The notes: generated by a model from the sequence alone, not told the origin. A stretch of 64,000 nt of DNA from Pseudomonas sp. GL-B-19 (GCF_019956415.1 NZ_JAHBDK010000020.1:124001-188000), one strand, 5' to 3'. Positions 23,037-33,964 are shown, numbered from the stretch's first letter. Made by a program: numbers and translations.

Positions 23037-23331
23037 AAAAAATCCGATACCAGAGGTCTGGCATCGGATTTTCGGATAAGCCCGGCTTGGACTCAAATGC
23101 TTAAGTGAACAGCATTACGCCTAGAGCGGGCTTTTTGTTGTCTATGGTTTCCGAAATTTGTCCACTTGAATAGGTGGACACCATCTCTTAGCTTGGCGGG
23201 GCCAGTCCAGACGGGATGCCCGGACGGTTACACTGATGAGGCCGGTATCACGGGTAGAAGATCTGGGGGCTTTCAGACGTTGTCGAACTGAATCGCCCCT
23301 GTTTCGTAGACACAACGGAATGACTGTTTTA
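23037..23331. other. Intergenic DNA between the IS4 remnant and the IS1182 element
   Basis: It holds the hairpin at 23041-23070 and a short inverted repeat near 23160 (GTCCACTTGAATAGGTGGAC) that may be an end of another lost IS. No gene seen. Confidence 0.4.
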
Positions 23332-23366
23332 TGGCCGATTTCTGTCTTTCGCGACAGGCAAAAAGC
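23332..23366. repeat. Hairpin repeat, copy 4, abutting an IS1182-type element
   Basis: TGGCCGATTTCTGTC, TTTCGCGACAGGCA and AAAAGC run directly into the IS end at 23367. Part of a further repeat unit (GTTGTTGCCTGTCAGGAAGG) lies on the other side of the IS at 25032. Confidence 0.65.
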
Positions 23367-25031
23367 GGCCCAGAGTGTGTAAAAACGCTCATAACCTGAT
23401 CGTCTTGGGTCATTGACGTTCGTTGGTTGAGCGATCGCACGGTCAATGCTTCGAGTCGCATCGGTCGCGACTTGGAACACGTGACGCTGTTTTTACAGCC
23501 TCTGGGATGGGCCAAAACCAGCCTTTTTCAGGCCGACAGCGCCTTCATTAAATCGTTGGCACCGATGATTTTCGTGACCCGTTTCAAGTTGTAGGCGAGC
23601 ACATTCAAGCTCATCTCCGAGCTCACCCCGGCCAGCTTTCGCGTCAGGAAGTGCGTCGCACCCATCCATTGTTTGAGCGTCCCGAAGGGATGCTCAACCG
23701 TCCGTTTTCGGACTCGCATCATCTCCGGTGCTTTGCCCAACCGAAGCTGCATTTCCTCCAATACGGCTTCATGCTCCTAGCGTCGAACTCGTCGTTCCGT
23801 GCTCGGTGTGCATTGCGACTTCAACACGCAGCCCTGGCATTTCGAACTCCAGTAACGATGCAACTTCAGGCCTTTTTCAACGTAGGAGTAGTGCCAGATC
23901 AGCGCCTCGCCAGCTGGACAAATGTATTCGTTTTTTGCCGCGTCATAGCTAAAGACATCGTTGTTGAAACGACCGTCGGCTTTGGCTCCAGAGGTCATCG
24001 GCTTGGGCACATAGGCGGTGATGCCGGCATCGTGACAAGCCAGGATTTGTTCGCTTTTGAAAAAACCTCGGTCCGCCACCACCGACAACGTTTCTGACGC
24101 TATCGCCTCGCGGGCCTGCTTGGCCATTGAACTGAGTTGATCGCGGTCAGAACCGACGTTGGTCACCTCGTGCGCAACGATCAAATGGTTCTGGGTATCG
24201 ACCGCTGTCTGCACGTTGTAGCCAACGATTCCCGTGCCGTGCGTCATCATGGAACGGGCGTCTGGATCGGTCAGTGAGACCTGTTTATCCTGCGATTCAT
24301 TGAGCTGGATTTCGATCGCTTGAAGCTCCTTCATTTGAGTTTTGAGCTTGGCGATTTTCTCTTCCAGCCGCACGGCACTGGACACGGAAGCTGTGGGTTC
24401 TTGCCGATCGGCAGCATCGAGTGCCGTCAGGTAACGGTTGATGCTCGATTCAATTTCTTCCATTCGCAGCTTCAGTTTGGCGCTGGTGAAATTGCGGTCG
24501 CGATTGTTGACTGCTTTGAATTTGCTGCCATCGATGGCGACCAGATGTTCTCCGAACAGTCCCAACTGCTGACACAGCACGACGAACTGGCGACAGACGC
24601 CTCGGATGGCCTTGCTGTTGTCTTTTCGGAAGTTGGCGATGGTCTTGAAATCCGGCATCAAACGCCCGGTCAACCACATCAGCTCGACGTTGCGTTGAGC
24701 TTCTCGCTCCAAACGTCGGCTCGACTGGATGCGGTTGAGATAGCCGTAGATATAGATCTTCAGCAAGATCGCCGGGTGGTAAGCAGGCCGGCCAGTATCG
24801 GCTGGGATCGCACCTCCAAAACCCAGATTGACCAGGTCGAGTTCGTCGACGAAGACGTCGACTACACACACCGGATTGGTATCGCTGACGTAGTCGTCGA
24901 GGCTCTCGGGAAGTAAGGTGCCTTGGCCTCGATGTTCACCTTGGATAAAGCGCTTCATGGGCGATCCCTGCGATGAAATCCTCAGAAATCATAACAAGGG
25001 TTCGCGAAGGCGTTTTTACACACTCTGGGCC
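23367..25031 (-). mobile_element. IS1182-type insertion sequence with intact ends, inactive transposase
   Basis: 22-bp perfect terminal inverted repeats (23367-23388 beginning GGCCCAGAGTGTGTAAAA, and 25010-25031) bound a 1665-bp element with a single transposase gene on the minus strand. Hairpin repeat units lie on both sides, which suggests insertion into a repeat. Remnants with similar ends (GGCCCAGGCTGTGTGAAAAC) occur near 36743, 50866 and 55052. Confidence 0.85.
23528..24958 (-). pseudogene. IS1182-type transposase with an in-frame amber codon
   Basis: The gene starts MKRFIQGEHRGQGTLLPESL and is open for 393 residues to TERRVRR. There TAG (23777-23779) interrupts; the same frame continues EHEAVLEEMQLRLGKAPEMM to a normal end at 23528. 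The related remnants and the family have a tryptophan there (TGG), so one base change explains the stop. The DDE-type segments VAIDGSKFKAVNNRDRN and LSVVADRGFF and the final ERTVEHPFGTLKQW-like part are otherwise present. It is a single-point pseudogene in an element with good ends. Confidence 0.8.
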
Positions 25032-25248
25032 GGTTGTTGCCTGTCAGGAAGGGATGCAATCAACTGTGGATTTAACCGTGTAGGAACGTCTACACCGTCG
25101 GCCTCTATGACCCGCGCCACAATAATGGGGCTGCTGAGTACGGCATTATCCATGGCAATGAAAGGCCAGTACTATAACGGCCACCCCTTTCCGATACCAA
25201 CGCTCGAACCGGTAAAATACCGATGAATCGTTCTTCAAGGAGATATCC

Positions 25249-25683
25249 ATGGCATCAGGGCAATGTCTTTGCGGGGCTGTACGCTTTTCCCTAGGGGTTG
25301 AACCACGATTTTTTTATCGATGCCATTGCACCCTATGCCGCAAGCAAACCGGGGTCGGCCATAATCTCGCCACACTGGTCAAAGCTCGTGACTTTCGATG
25401 GGAAGAAGGGCAAGGTGCGATCACAAGTTGGCGCAAACCCAGCGGGTACAGAAATGACTTTTGCTCACGATGTGGCTCGACCGTGCCTAATGCTCTTCGC
25501 GAGACGCCTTACTTCTGGATTCCGCTTGGACTTCTAGATGGTGAACTGAGCATGGAGTGTGTTGGAGATTTCTGCACCGATGACGCTATGCCATGGGATG
25601 AACAACGCTCGGAAAAAAGTCATCGCTCAGCCCCGGATTCACTTGGGTTTCTTCTGCAGGAACTCCAGGTCAACAATGATTGA
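25249..25683 (+). CDS. GFA/CENP-V family zinc protein
   Basis: A 144-residue protein starting MASGQCLCGAVRFSLGVEPR. Zinc-binding cysteines lie in CLCGAVRF, YRCHCTLCRKQTG and FCSRCGSTV, in the pattern of the GFA (glutathione-dependent formaldehyde-activating) / CENP-V fold. Many members have no proven reaction and may bind glutathione or other thiols. The gene has AAGGAG before the ATG, stands alone and looks intact. Confidence 0.8.
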   Translation: MASGQCLCGAVRFSLGVEPRFFYRCHCTLCRKQTGVGHNLATLVKARDFRWEEGQGAITSWRKPSGYRNDFCSRCGSTVPNALRETPYFWIPLGLLDGELSMECVGDFCTDDAMPWDEQRSEKSHRSAPDSLGFLLQELQVNND

Positions 25684-25719
25684 CCCAGGAGCTTTCTGGT
25701 AGTCCGGCCCAAATTCGGC

Positions 25720-25998
25720 TCACCACCGTCCGCTTCTGGCCGATTTCTGCCTGTCGCGACGGGTATAAATCGACGCGCTGCGCGCCAGGTCGAGGCGCTC
25801 ATTCAATTCGCGCAGCTGCAGTGACGGTTTCAGGGCATGCACGTAACAGCCGTGGCTGATGATCCGCCGCTTGAGCAGTTCGCGGTCGCGGGTTAGCACA
25901 ATGCGTCCTTGCTGTGCAGCGATCCTGGCGATCTCGCCAACCTCGAAGCCATTGTCGTAATCGCAGTCTGGTTGGCCCGCCCGACGGGTACGGGCCAT
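25720..25998 (-). pseudogene. Mut7-C RNase domain fragment
   Basis: The central part (EVGEIARIAAQQGRIVLTRD, RELLKRRIISHGCYVHALKP, LQLRELNERLDLARS) matches Mut7-C, a PIN-like RNase domain. The N-terminal ubiquitin-like and first catalytic part are missing, and the end is replaced by ASIYTRRDRQKSARSGRW, read from hairpin repeat copy 5. Both ends are therefore truncated, and the gene has lost the C-terminal zinc ribbon. Probably not functional. Confidence 0.6.
25738..25772. repeat. Hairpin repeat, copy 5
   Basis: TGGCCGATTTCTGCCTGTCG, CGACGGGTATAAATCGACG: the right arm is degenerate. It marks the point where the Mut7-C gene is cut. Confidence 0.6.
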
Positions 25999-26019
25999 AG
26001 CCTTTCAGTGCCATCCGGG

Positions 26020-27159
26020 TCAGTCGAGTGGCAACGATATCGTTAATCTCGTTCCTTTATCCGGTGCGCTGTCGATCGTGAATTCCCCGCCCAGCATGCT
26101 GATGCGTTCCTTCATTCCCACCAACCCGAACGATTTCAATTTTTTGCGATCCGTCATGCCTACGCCATTGTCTTTGATCTTCAGGTAAAGCCGGCGACCC
26201 TCCCTGGAGAGTTCGATATGCACCTGTGTCGCTTGCGCGTGCCGGGCAATATTCGACAGCGATTCCTGCACGATGCGGAACAAAGTCGTGGCGGACTTTT
26301 CATTCAAATCGCAACGGAAATTTTCGTCTTTCGCCGACATCGTGCAATCGATCGCGCTGCGCTGCCGGAACTCTTCAAGTTGCCACTCGATCGCTGCCTG
26401 CAATCCCAGATCGAGTACGGGTGGTCGAAGATCATTGATGATACTGCGGACACTGCGGATGGCTGTATCGAGGTGATTCAGAGCATCGCTGGCCTTTTCG
26501 TTGAGCTTGGGGTGCATGGTACTGGTGCGCGCCTGCAACATGGAGACATCGATTCGCAACGCCAGCAGACTCTGTCCCAGTTCGTCATGGATGTCGCGTG
26601 CGATCCGCTTTCGCTCTTCTTCCTTGATGTGCTCCTGATAGGAGGCCAGTTCACGCAGCAGCAGCTTCGATTGCAGCAATTCTTCGGCCTGTATCGTCAG
26701 TTTGCGCTGCAGGTAGAACAGGTCGACAAACACCCGGATCTTGGCGCGAAGAACCTCGGCCACAATCGGCGAGAAGATGTAATCCACTGCGCCGGACGTA
26801 TAACCGCGGAAACGCTCGGAATCCGTATCGGCCTCAGCTGTTACGAAGATAATGGGCGTGTGGGCCGACTTCGGGCGGCCGTGAATGAGTGCCGCGGTTT
26901 CAAAACCGTCCATCACCGGCATTTTCACGTCGAGCAGAATGACTGCGAAGTCGCGCTGCAATAGCAGGCGCAGCGCCTCGCGCCCGGAAGTCGCCGTGGC
27001 AATATCGAGGCTCATGTCGGCAATCACCGCGGCAAGCGCCGTAAGCTTGGCGGGATTGTCATCCACCAGCAACACTGATGCTGGCACGCCATCAGGCGGG
27101 AGCGGTTGCCGCACCTGGGCTCTGTCTTTGAATACCGGGGGTTCCTGCTGCATATTCAT
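26020..27159 (-). CDS. Response regulator-NarL-type histidine kinase fusion
   Basis: A 379-residue protein. Residues about 28-145 are a receiver domain (VLLVDDNP; phospho-acceptor Asp in ILLDVKMPVMDGFE), residues 150-180 a coiled coil, then a HisKA_3 domain with His in ARDIHDELGQSL and a HATPase domain (IVQESLSNIARHA, DNGVGM, GLVGMKER). It is a soluble NarL/UhpB-type kinase whose receiver is probably controlled by the large hybrid kinase encoded 110 bases upstream in the same direction. The likely output is the NarL-type regulator at 32420. All key residues are present. Confidence 0.85.
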   Translation of the reverse strand: MNMQQEPPVFKDRAQVRQPLPPDGVPASVLLVDDNPAKLTALAAVIADMSLDIATATSGREALRLLLQRDFAVILLDVKMPVMDGFETAALIHGRPKSAHTPIIFVTAEADTDSERFRGYTSGAVDYIFSPIVAEVLRAKIRVFVDLFYLQRKLTIQAEELLQSKLLLRELASYQEHIKEEERKRIARDIHDELGQSLLALRIDVSMLQARTSTMHPKLNEKASDALNHLDTAIRSVRSIINDLRPPVLDLGLQAAIEWQLEEFRQRSAIDCTMSAKDENFRCDLNEKSATTLFRIVQESLSNIARHAQATQVHIELSREGRRLYLKIKDNGVGMTDRKKLKSFGLVGMKERISMLGGEFTIDSAPDKGTRLTISLPLD

Positions 27160-27269
27160 GCCACTCGGATTGCGCTAGCGCCTCTGGCCGTAACGCCAGC
27201 ACCGGTAAAATCGAGCCGGCCTTGCGCACATTGCCACCTTTGCTGTCGCGCAATGAGCGCGGTACAGAG

Positions 27270-30200
27270 TCATCGATAGAGCCATTTGCGCATCAGTGAC
27301 AGCAGCTGGTCGGTATCCACCGGCTTGCTGACATAGTCCGATGCTCCTGCTTCGAGGCACTTTTCACGGTCACCCATCATCGCCTTGGCCGTCAGCGCAA
27401 TCATGGGCAGGGTTTCAAATCTTTTGAATGTACGGATCTGGCGCATGGTTTCAAAGCCATCCATCTCGGGCATCATGATGTCCATCAGGACGATGTCGGT
27501 ATCGGGCTGCTGCTGCAGCAGTTCTATGGCGGTTCGGCCGTTTTCGGCCGTGGCCACCAGCATTTTGTTGCACTCAAGCACGCTGGTCAGGGCAAAAATA
27601 TTGCGCACGTCATCGTCGACCACCAGGGCCTTTTTACCCTCGAGACTGTCCGAACCCTCATAGAGTTTTTCCAGCATCCTGCGCTGGGTCTGCGGCAGCC
27701 TGGCTACGACGCGGTGTAGAAACAGCGCGGTTTCGTCGAGTATGCGCTCGGGGGATTGAACTGCCTTGATGACGCCCTTGCCGAGCAGTGTTCTGAAAAG
27801 CTCGTGTTCCGGCTTGGTCAGTGTATCTGCACCATAGACGACGATCGGCAATTCACGCATTGCGCGGTCTTCCTGCAACGCCTCGAGAAACCTGATGCCG
27901 GATGCGTCGGGCAGTTTGAGATTGATTGCCATGCAGTCGTAGCGTTTCTTTGCCAGTTTCTTCAAGGCTTCAGCGCCGCTGTCGGTCGTCGTGATCTTCA
28001 CGTCGGTGTTGCCGAGTAGATCGAGGATGCGGGCGCGGCTCCCTTCGTCGCCGTCGAAGAGCAGCAGACTCCTGGTCTTGCGCCGTGCGAATGCCACGAT
28101 GCCGACCAGCGCATTTTGAATCTCGTCGGCTGTGACCGGCTTGAGCAGATAGTCGAAAGCGCCATAGCGCAGCCCGCGTGTGCGGTCGTCGGCGATCGAG
28201 ATGATCTGGACCGGGATGTGACGCGTGGCGAAATTTCGCTTCAACTGTTCGAGTAGCAACCAGCCATCGATGTCCGTCAGGCTCGGGTCTAGCGTGATCG
28301 CGGCGGGTTTGAAGCGCTCGACAAGCTCCAGTGCATCCGCGCCACGGGTCGTGACGATAGCCCTGAATCCCTTCTGGTGCGCGGCCTCGAGCAGAATGCT
28401 GGCGAATCGGGCATCGCCTTCGAGCATCAGCAGCACTTGGTCCCCGGGTTGGACAGACTCGCGGTCGTCCAGTATCTGTGCAGACGGGTCTGACATCAGG
28501 TCGCGCTTGACTTGGCCAGGTACTGTCTCTGTCGCTGATTCGTCTAGCGTCTGACGCTGGGCATCCTGTGTACGCAAGGGCACGTACAGCGCGAAAGTAC
28601 TGCCCTTGCCGATCTCACCGGGGATCAGCCGCAGCTCACCGCCCAGCCGGTGTGCGAGCTCGCGGCTGATCGACAGGCCGAGGCCGGTGCCGCCGTATTT
28701 TCGTGAGGTTCCGGTATCTGCTTGCTGGAACGCCTCGAAGATGAGCTTCTGCTTGCCGGCAGATACGCCAATGCCGGTGTCGGTAACCACGAAGGCAACC
28801 ACCGCATCGGCGCGATTCAGTTCGCTGTGATCCACGCTCCACCCGGACACAGCGGGCGCGATGCTGATATTGACGCTGCCTTGCTCGGTGAACTTGAAGG
28901 CATTGGACAGCAGGTTCTTGACCACCTGCAACAGGCGCTTTTCGTCGGTCCAGATGACGGGGGGCAGGGTAGGCGCCAGTTCAATCGTGAAGGTGAGGCC
29001 CCGGCTTTCGGCGACCGGCCGGAAGGTGCGTTCGATCTGGTCGTGCAGATCGGCGAACAGCGCTTCATTCAGATCCAGTGTGACCGTCCCCGACTCGATC
29101 TTGGACAGATAGAGAATCTCGTCGATCAGCTCCAGCAGGTCTTTGCCCGCGCTACGGATGGTCTTGGCATATTGGACCTGCCTGGGAGTGAGATTGTGTT
29201 CCGCGTTGTCGCTGAGTTGCTGGGCCAGGATCAGCAAGCTGTTCAATGGCGTTCTGAGCTCATGGGACATACTGGAGAGGAATTCGGACTTGTACTTCGA
29301 GGTCAGCATCAGCTGCTCCGCTTTCTCCTCCAGCGACAGCTTGGTGATTTCGACTTCGCGGTTCTTGCGCTCGACTTCGGTTTTCTGCTCGGCCAGCAGT
29401 CCAGCCTTGTCCTCCAGTTCCTCGTTGGTCTGTCTCAATTCTTCTTGTTGCCTTTGCAGCTCCTGCGCCAGCGATTGCGACTGCTTGAGCAGTTCTTCTG
29501 TACGCATATTGGCTTCGATTGTGTTGAGCACGATACCAATCGATTCAGCAAGCTGATCAAGGAAGGTTTGATGAATGATGCTGTAGCGCGTGAACGAAGC
29601 CATTTCGACGACGGCCTTGACCTTGTTCTCGAACAGGATCGGCAACACGATGATATTCAGCGGGGCGGCCGCACCCAGTCCCGATGAAATCGCGACGTAA
29701 TTTGCGGGTACATCGGTCAGCAGGATGCGCTGCTTCTCGTAAGCGCATTGCCCGACCAGGCCCTCGCCGAGCCGCCACTCATCGTTCACATTGATGTTTC
29801 CCTTGTACGCATAAGCCGACAGCAGTTTGAGTTTCGGAGGGTAGGGCGGGTTCTCGTTCATCATGTAGAACACACCGTGCTGGGCGTTGATCAGCGGAGC
29901 CAGTTCTGACAGCACCATCTTGGAGACTGCCGCCAGATCGCGCTGGCCCTGCAGCAGGCGGGTAAATTTTGCGAGATTGGTCTTGAGCCAATCCTGTTCC
30001 GCGTTTTGCCGCGTGGTTTCCCTCAGGTTGCGGATCATCTCGTTGACGTTGTCCTTCAATTCCGCCACTTCACCCTTTGCTTCGACCTCCACGTAACGAG
30101 TCAGATCGCCCTTGGTCACGGCAGTCGCCACGTCGGCAATTGCGCGCACCTGATTGGTCAGGTTGGCGGCCAGACCGTTCACGTTATCGGTCAGATCGCG

Positions 30201-32132
30201 CCAGGTGCCGGCAGCTCCCGGCACGTTGGCCTGGCCGCCCAGCTTGCCCTCGACGCCCACTTCACGCGCCACCGAGGTCACCTGATCGGAGAACAGCGCC
30301 AGCGTATCGGTCATACCGTTGATGGTGTCGGCCAGCTCGGCGATCTCGCCCTTGGCTTCCAGTGTCAGTTTCTTCTTCATGTCGCCGTTGGCTACCGCGG
30401 TCACCACTTTCGCGATGCCTCGCACCTGGCTGGTCAGGTTGGCCGCCATGAAGTTCACGTTTTCGGTCAAATCCCTCCAGGTGCCGGACACGCCTTGCAC
30501 CTGTGCCTGTCCCCCAAGCTTTCCTTCGGTGCCGACTTCGCGCGCCACCCGCGTCACTTCGGCGGCAAAGCTATTGAGCTGGTCCACCATGGTGTTGATG
30601 GTGTTCTTCAGCTCCATGATTTCGCCCTTGGCTTCCACGGTAATCTTGCGCCCCAGGTCGCCTTTGGCCACCGCCGTCGTCACGTCGGCGATGTTGCGGA
30701 CCTGATTGGTCAGGTTGGCCGCCATGCTGTTGACCGAGTCGGTCAAATCTTTCCAGGTTCCACCGACGCCAGCCACCTTGGCCTGGCCACCGAGCTTGCC
30801 GTCAGTCCCCACTTCGCGTGCCATGCGCGTCACTTCGTCGGCAAAGGTCGAGAGCTGGTCCACCATCGTGTTGATGGTTTCCTTGAGTTGGAGAATTTCA
30901 CCTTTCGCTTCGGCGGTGATCTTGCGCGACAGGTCGCCGTTGGCCACCGCCGTCGTCACGTCAGCAATGTTGCGCACCTGGGTGGTCAGGTTGGCCGCCA
31001 TGCCGTTGACCGAATTGGTCAAGTCCTTCCAGGTACCGGATACACCGGTCACTTCGGCCTGTCCGCCCAGTTTGCCTTCGGTACCGACTTCCAGCGCGAC
31101 GCGTGTCACCTCCGCGGCGAAGCTGGAGAGCTGGTCGACCATCGTGTTGATAGTGTTTTTCAGTTCGAGAATCTCGCCCTTGGCTTCAACCGTGATTTTC
31201 TTGCCGAGGTCGCCGCGCGCCACCGCCGTCGTCACCTGTGCGAGGTTGCGCACCTGGGTGGTCAGGTTGGCCGCCATGCCGTTGACCGATTCGGTCAGGT
31301 CGCGCCAGGTGCCTGATACGTCGCGAACTTCCGCCTGACCGCCCAACTTGCCTTCGGTACCGACTTCCAGCGCCACGCGGGTCACCTCCGCAGCGAAGCT
31401 CGAGAGCTGGCCGACCATCGTGTTGATGGTATTTTTCAGCTCGAGAATCTCACCCTTGGCTTCGACGGTAATCGTCTTGCCCAGATCGCCTTTGGCCACC
31501 GCGGTCGTCACGTAAGCGATGTTGCGCATCTGGGTGGTCAGATTGGCGGCCATGTCGTTGACGGAGTCGGTCAGGTCTTTCCAGGTACCGGACACCCCTT
31601 TGACATTGGCCTGCCCACCGAGAATCCCTTCAGTGCCGACTTCGCGCGCCACGCGGGTCACCTCGGAAGCGAAGGAGCCCAGTCGCGTCACCATGGTGTT
31701 CACGATCTCGGCGGATTTGAGGAACTGGCCCCGCAGTTTCAGGCCGTCGAGTACCGGCGGTACCTGCTGGCTCAGATTACCCTCGGCAACCGAACCGACA
31801 ACGCGAATGATCTCGTTCATCGGGCTGATGAGGTCGCTGGTGAGCGCATTGCTCGAGTTGACGATCTTTTGCCATGAGCCTTTCATCATCGGCAATTCGA
31901 TACGCTCATCGACCTTGCCCTGCTTGCCGATCAGTCGCGCCACGCGTTCGAATTCGGTGGTGGTGTCGGCTGCCATGTCGATGATCTCGTTGAGCGTGTC
32001 GGCGATCTTGCCCGGCATGCCGGTCCAGTCTTCCGGCATACGCGTGGTGAAGTCACCTCTGCGCAACGACTTCAGCGCTGCCAGCAACGTCTTCATGTCG
32101 AAAACTTCGATCGGTGTCGTCACTGTGGCCAT
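27270..32132 (-). CDS. Giant hybrid histidine kinase with HAMP array and three receivers
   Basis: A 1620-residue cytoplasmic kinase. Residues 10-168 hold HAMP-like units; 169-720 are six tandem 92-residue HAMP pairs; about 730-880 a GAF domain; 880-960 a coiled coil; then HisKA (His in [12 protein letters not shown]), HATPase ([24 protein letters not shown]) and three receivers. The first receiver has Asp in [11 protein letters not shown]. The second has [11 protein letters not shown], where Asn replaces the phospho-acceptor. The third is canonical ([17 protein letters not shown]). There are no membrane segments. The design is that of Nik1-like osmosensing kinases. It is the first gene of a kinase-kinase operon, divergent from a NarL-type regulator. 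Confidence 0.9.
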   Translation of the reverse strand: MATVTTPIEVFDMKTLLAALKSLRRGDFTTRMPEDWTGMPGKIADTLNEIIDMAADTTTEFERVARLIGKQGKVDERIELPMMKGSWQKIVNSSNALTSDLISPMNEIIRVVGSVAEGNLSQQVPPVLDGLKLRGQFLKSAEIVNTMVTRLGSFASEVTRVAREVGTEGILGGQANVKGVSGTWKDLTDSVNDMAANLTTQMRNIAYVTTAVAKGDLGKTITVEAKGEILELKNTINTMVGQLSSFAAEVTRVALEVGTEGKLGGQAEVRDVSGTWRDLTESVNGMAANLTTQVRNLAQVTTAVARGDLGKKITVEAKGEILELKNTINTMVDQLSSFAAEVTRVALEVGTEGKLGGQAEVTGVSGTWKDLTNSVNGMAANLTTQVRNIADVTTAVANGDLSRKITAEAKGEILQLKETINTMVDQLSTFADEVTRMAREVGTDGKLGGQAKVAGVGGTWKDLTDSVNSMAANLTNQVRNIADVTTAVAKGDLGRKITVEAKGEIMELKNTINTMVDQLNSFAAEVTRVAREVGTEGKLGGQAQVQGVSGTWRDLTENVNFMAANLTSQVRGIAKVVTAVANGDMKKKLTLEAKGEIAELADTINGMTDTLALFSDQVTSVAREVGVEGKLGGQANVPGAAGTWRDLTDNVNGLAANLTNQVRAIADVATAVTKGDLTRYVEVEAKGEVAELKDNVNEMIRNLRETTRQNAEQDWLKTNLAKFTRLLQGQRDLAAVSKMVLSELAPLINAQHGVFYMMNENPPYPPKLKLLSAYAYKGNINVNDEWRLGEGLVGQCAYEKQRILLTDVPANYVAISSGLGAAAPLNIIVLPILFENKVKAVVEMASFTRYSIIHQTFLDQLAESIGIVLNTIEANMRTEELLKQSQSLAQELQRQQEELRQTNEELEDKAGLLAEQKTEVERKNREVEITKLSLEEKAEQLMLTSKYKSEFLSSMSHELRTPLNSLLILAQQLSDNAEHNLTPRQVQYAKTIRSAGKDLLELIDEILYLSKIESGTVTLDLNEALFADLHDQIERTFRPVAESRGLTFTIELAPTLPPVIWTDEKRLLQVVKNLLSNAFKFTEQGSVNISIAPAVSGWSVDHSELNRADAVVAFVVTDTGIGVSAGKQKLIFEAFQQADTGTSRKYGGTGLGLSISRELAHRLGGELRLIPGEIGKGSTFALYVPLRTQDAQRQTLDESATETVPGQVKRDLMSDPSAQILDDRESVQPGDQVLLMLEGDARFASILLEAAHQKGFRAIVTTRGADALELVERFKPAAITLDPSLTDIDGWLLLEQLKRNFATRHIPVQIISIADDRTRGLRYGAFDYLLKPVTADEIQNALVGIVAFARRKTRSLLLFDGDEGSRARILDLLGNTDVKITTTDSGAEALKKLAKKRYDCMAINLKLPDASGIRFLEALQEDRAMRELPIVVYGADTLTKPEHELFRTLLGKGVIKAVQSPERILDETALFLHRVVARLPQTQRRMLEKLYEGSDSLEGKKALVVDDDVRNIFALTSVLECNKMLVATAENGRTAIELLQQQPDTDIVLMDIMMPEMDGFETMRQIRTFKRFETLPMIALTAKAMMGDREKCLEAGASDYVSKPVDTDQLLSLMRKWLYR
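29973..31628 (-). repeat. Six tandem 276-bp repeats encoding HAMP pairs
   Basis: Each unit encodes 92 residues beginning G(I/K)LGGQA and containing [22 protein letters not shown] and EAKGEI. DNA and protein are both strongly conserved between units, so recombination or copy-number change is possible. Confidence 0.85.
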
Positions 32133-32419
32133 GCCTCTGTCGAGTCAAAATTGATGCCACGGGCAAGGCATTACCCATGGGCGTGCAGATAACCCTAAGA
32201 GCTTAGGCGCCGCTAACGCCTGAGGCAAAAGTGCAAATGTGCTACCTGCCTGCTAACGTCAAACTGCTGCTGCAGCAGACTGCATGCCTTGCCGGCCACT
32301 GGCCGCAGGGTTAGTGTGGGAATGCATGAGCGCGCGCCACTGTGCCGGCAGGTTCAACATCATCAGTACATCGAGACACGATACGGCCAGGGCCTTGCGG
32401 GTGCGAATGGAAAATACAG

Positions 32420-33061
32420 ATGACTGACCACAAAATCAGAGTCTTGCTGGTGGATGATCACAGCATCGTGCGTAACGGCGTGCGACGCATGCTGGAGACT
32501 GCCAACGAGATCGACGTTACGGGTGAAGCAGAGACGGCACAAGACGCAATGCTCCTGGTCCGGGAGCAAGATTTCGACGTGGCACTGGTAGATATTCAGC
32601 TGCCCGATAAGACCGGCCTCCAACTCCTCAAGCTTATGCGTGCGGAGAAGCCCAAGCTCGCCGTTCTGATGTTGAGCATGCATTCGGTCGAGGCCTATGC
32701 GTTACGTGCAATCAAGCTCGGCGCTGCGGGATACCTCACCAAAGATATTTCCGCAGCCACCCTGGTTACGGCAGTTCGCAAGGTGGCCTCAGGCGGCAAG
32801 CACGTCAGTCCTGAGCTGGCAGAAAAACTGGTCAACGCTATCGGCAGAGGCGATGAGGCACCCCACGAAGCGCTATCCGATCGGGAACTTGAAGTACTAA
32901 AGCTCCTCGCTTCAGGCGAGAGAATTGTCCGCATCGCTGAGATATTGCACTTAAGCCCGAGTACCGTCACGACGTACCGGGCACGCATCCTGGAAAAAAC
33001 AGGGATGGACAGCAACGCGAAACTGGCCCGCTATGCACTCGAAAACGGCCTGTTAACTTAG
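32420..33061 (+). CDS. NarL/FixJ-type response regulator
   Basis: A 213-residue regulator starting MTDHKIRVLLVDDHSIVRNG. Residues 5-120 are a receiver (phospho-Asp in VALVDIQLPDKTG, Lys in YLTKD). Residues 148-210 are a LuxR-type HTH (LSDRELEVLKLLASG, STVTTYRARILEKTGM). It is divergent from the giant hybrid kinase across a 287-base gap, and with that kinase and the 26020 kinase it forms a likely phosphorelay. A longer frame begins at 32342 but the ATG at 32420 gives the family N-terminus. Confidence 0.85.
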   Translation: MTDHKIRVLLVDDHSIVRNGVRRMLETANEIDVTGEAETAQDAMLLVREQDFDVALVDIQLPDKTGLQLLKLMRAEKPKLAVLMLSMHSVEAYALRAIKLGAAGYLTKDISAATLVTAVRKVASGGKHVSPELAEKLVNAIGRGDEAPHEALSDRELEVLKLLASGERIVRIAEILHLSPSTVTTYRARILEKTGMDSNAKLARYALENGLLT

Positions 33062-33094
33062 AACGCCCGGCCATCCGACGCAGCCGAGCCACTC

Positions 33095-33250
33095 AAGCGT
33101 TCCAGGCATCCGCCACTCTCTGCGGCAAATGCCTCGGCATCATCGAATCGTCCTGATTGAACTTCAGCTGCGGTTTAACCAACTGTGCAGGAATGATGCG
33201 CAGTACATGCCCGGCTTCAACGAAGCGTGACCCGATCCAGCTGCTTGTAG
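33095..33250 (-). pseudogene. IS110-type transposase remnant
   Basis: The minus strand reads IGSRFVEAGHVLRIIPAQLV then KPQLKFNQD. After a one-base shift it continues FDDAEAFAAESG, which fits the DEDD-type N-terminal domain of IS110 transposases. Only about 50 codons survive and they are frameshifted. No ends are seen. Confidence 0.6.
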
Positions 33251-33421
33251 TGGAATCACTACAAACTCTAGGCCGATATCTCCACAAAGAACTCCTGCTA
33301 ACGTCGATAGTGGGATCCGTTCCACTCAAGCATATTTACCGCTCTGCAAGATTTCGTCCGCTGAATGGAGTTGTCTTCGTCAGCGTCTTGTACCGCCATG
33401 TCAAAAAAGAGAGGTCAAATC

Positions 33422-33889
33422 ATGCAGGTCACCCACACAGAACCAGTGACCGCACTGATGCCAGCCAGAAATTCAGGCCCTCTGCGCCTGTTTGTCGTTG
33501 AGGATTTGAACGTCGTGCGAGCGCTGTGGCGCACGGTGTCGCCCCGGATCGCGGGCCTGTCACTTGCTGGGGCGTTCCACCGCGCATCGACCGCTATCGC
33601 CGCCATCCGGCGTGATCCACCCGATGTCGTCTTGCTGGACGTCAACCTCAGCGACGGTAATGGCATGGAAGTATTGCGTGTGGTCGCCGCTGAGTATCCG
33701 CTGACAAAAGTCATAGTGGCCAGCAATTGCGCTGATCCGACACATTGGAAGTACTTCACAAAAGCAGGAGCCTACGCCTCCTACGACAAGATCCATGAAC
33801 TTGCCGCCATGCGCCGCATGTTGGAGCGTTTGGCCAAGTCCCTGTTACCAGCTGCTCGAACCTTCTCGCCTGCTTCAGGATATGCGTGA
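33422..33889 (+). CDS. Stand-alone receiver-domain protein
   Basis: A 155-residue protein starting MQVTHTEPVTALMPARNSGP with ribosome site AGAGAGG. Residues 20-140 form a receiver: LFVVEDLNVV, phospho-Asp in VVLLDVNLSDGNGM, and the usual Lys in ASYDKIHEL. There is no DNA-binding or enzymatic output domain. It is likely a phospho-sink or protein-interaction regulator linked to the kinases upstream. The order fits but a partner cannot be proved. Confidence 0.8.
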   Translation: MQVTHTEPVTALMPARNSGPLRLFVVEDLNVVRALWRTVSPRIAGLSLAGAFHRASTAIAAIRRDPPDVVLLDVNLSDGNGMEVLRVVAAEYPLTKVIVASNCADPTHWKYFTKAGAYASYDKIHELAAMRRMLERLAKSLLPAARTFSPASGYA

Positions 33890-33964
33890 GAGCAAATTGC
33901 ACGGGTCAGAAAAGACTCTGGAATCGATATACGTAAGTTGAGCGCGGAGTGCGCGCTGCATTCA

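Noticed and set aside
23140..23190. IS3-type end near GTCCACTTGAATAGGTGGAC
   Set aside because: Only one short inverted repeat is visible, without transposase similarity; not enough to call an IS.
30006..31316. Long plus-strand frame opposite the HAMP-kinase gene (436 residues)
   Set aside because: It is the antisense of a repetitive, high-GC gene; its histidine-rich repeats mirror the HAMP array and it has no ribosome site or family.
29973..31628. CRISPR-like array (regularly spaced repeats)
   Set aside because: The period is 276 bp and the units are coding (HAMP pairs), with no short repeat-spacer structure.
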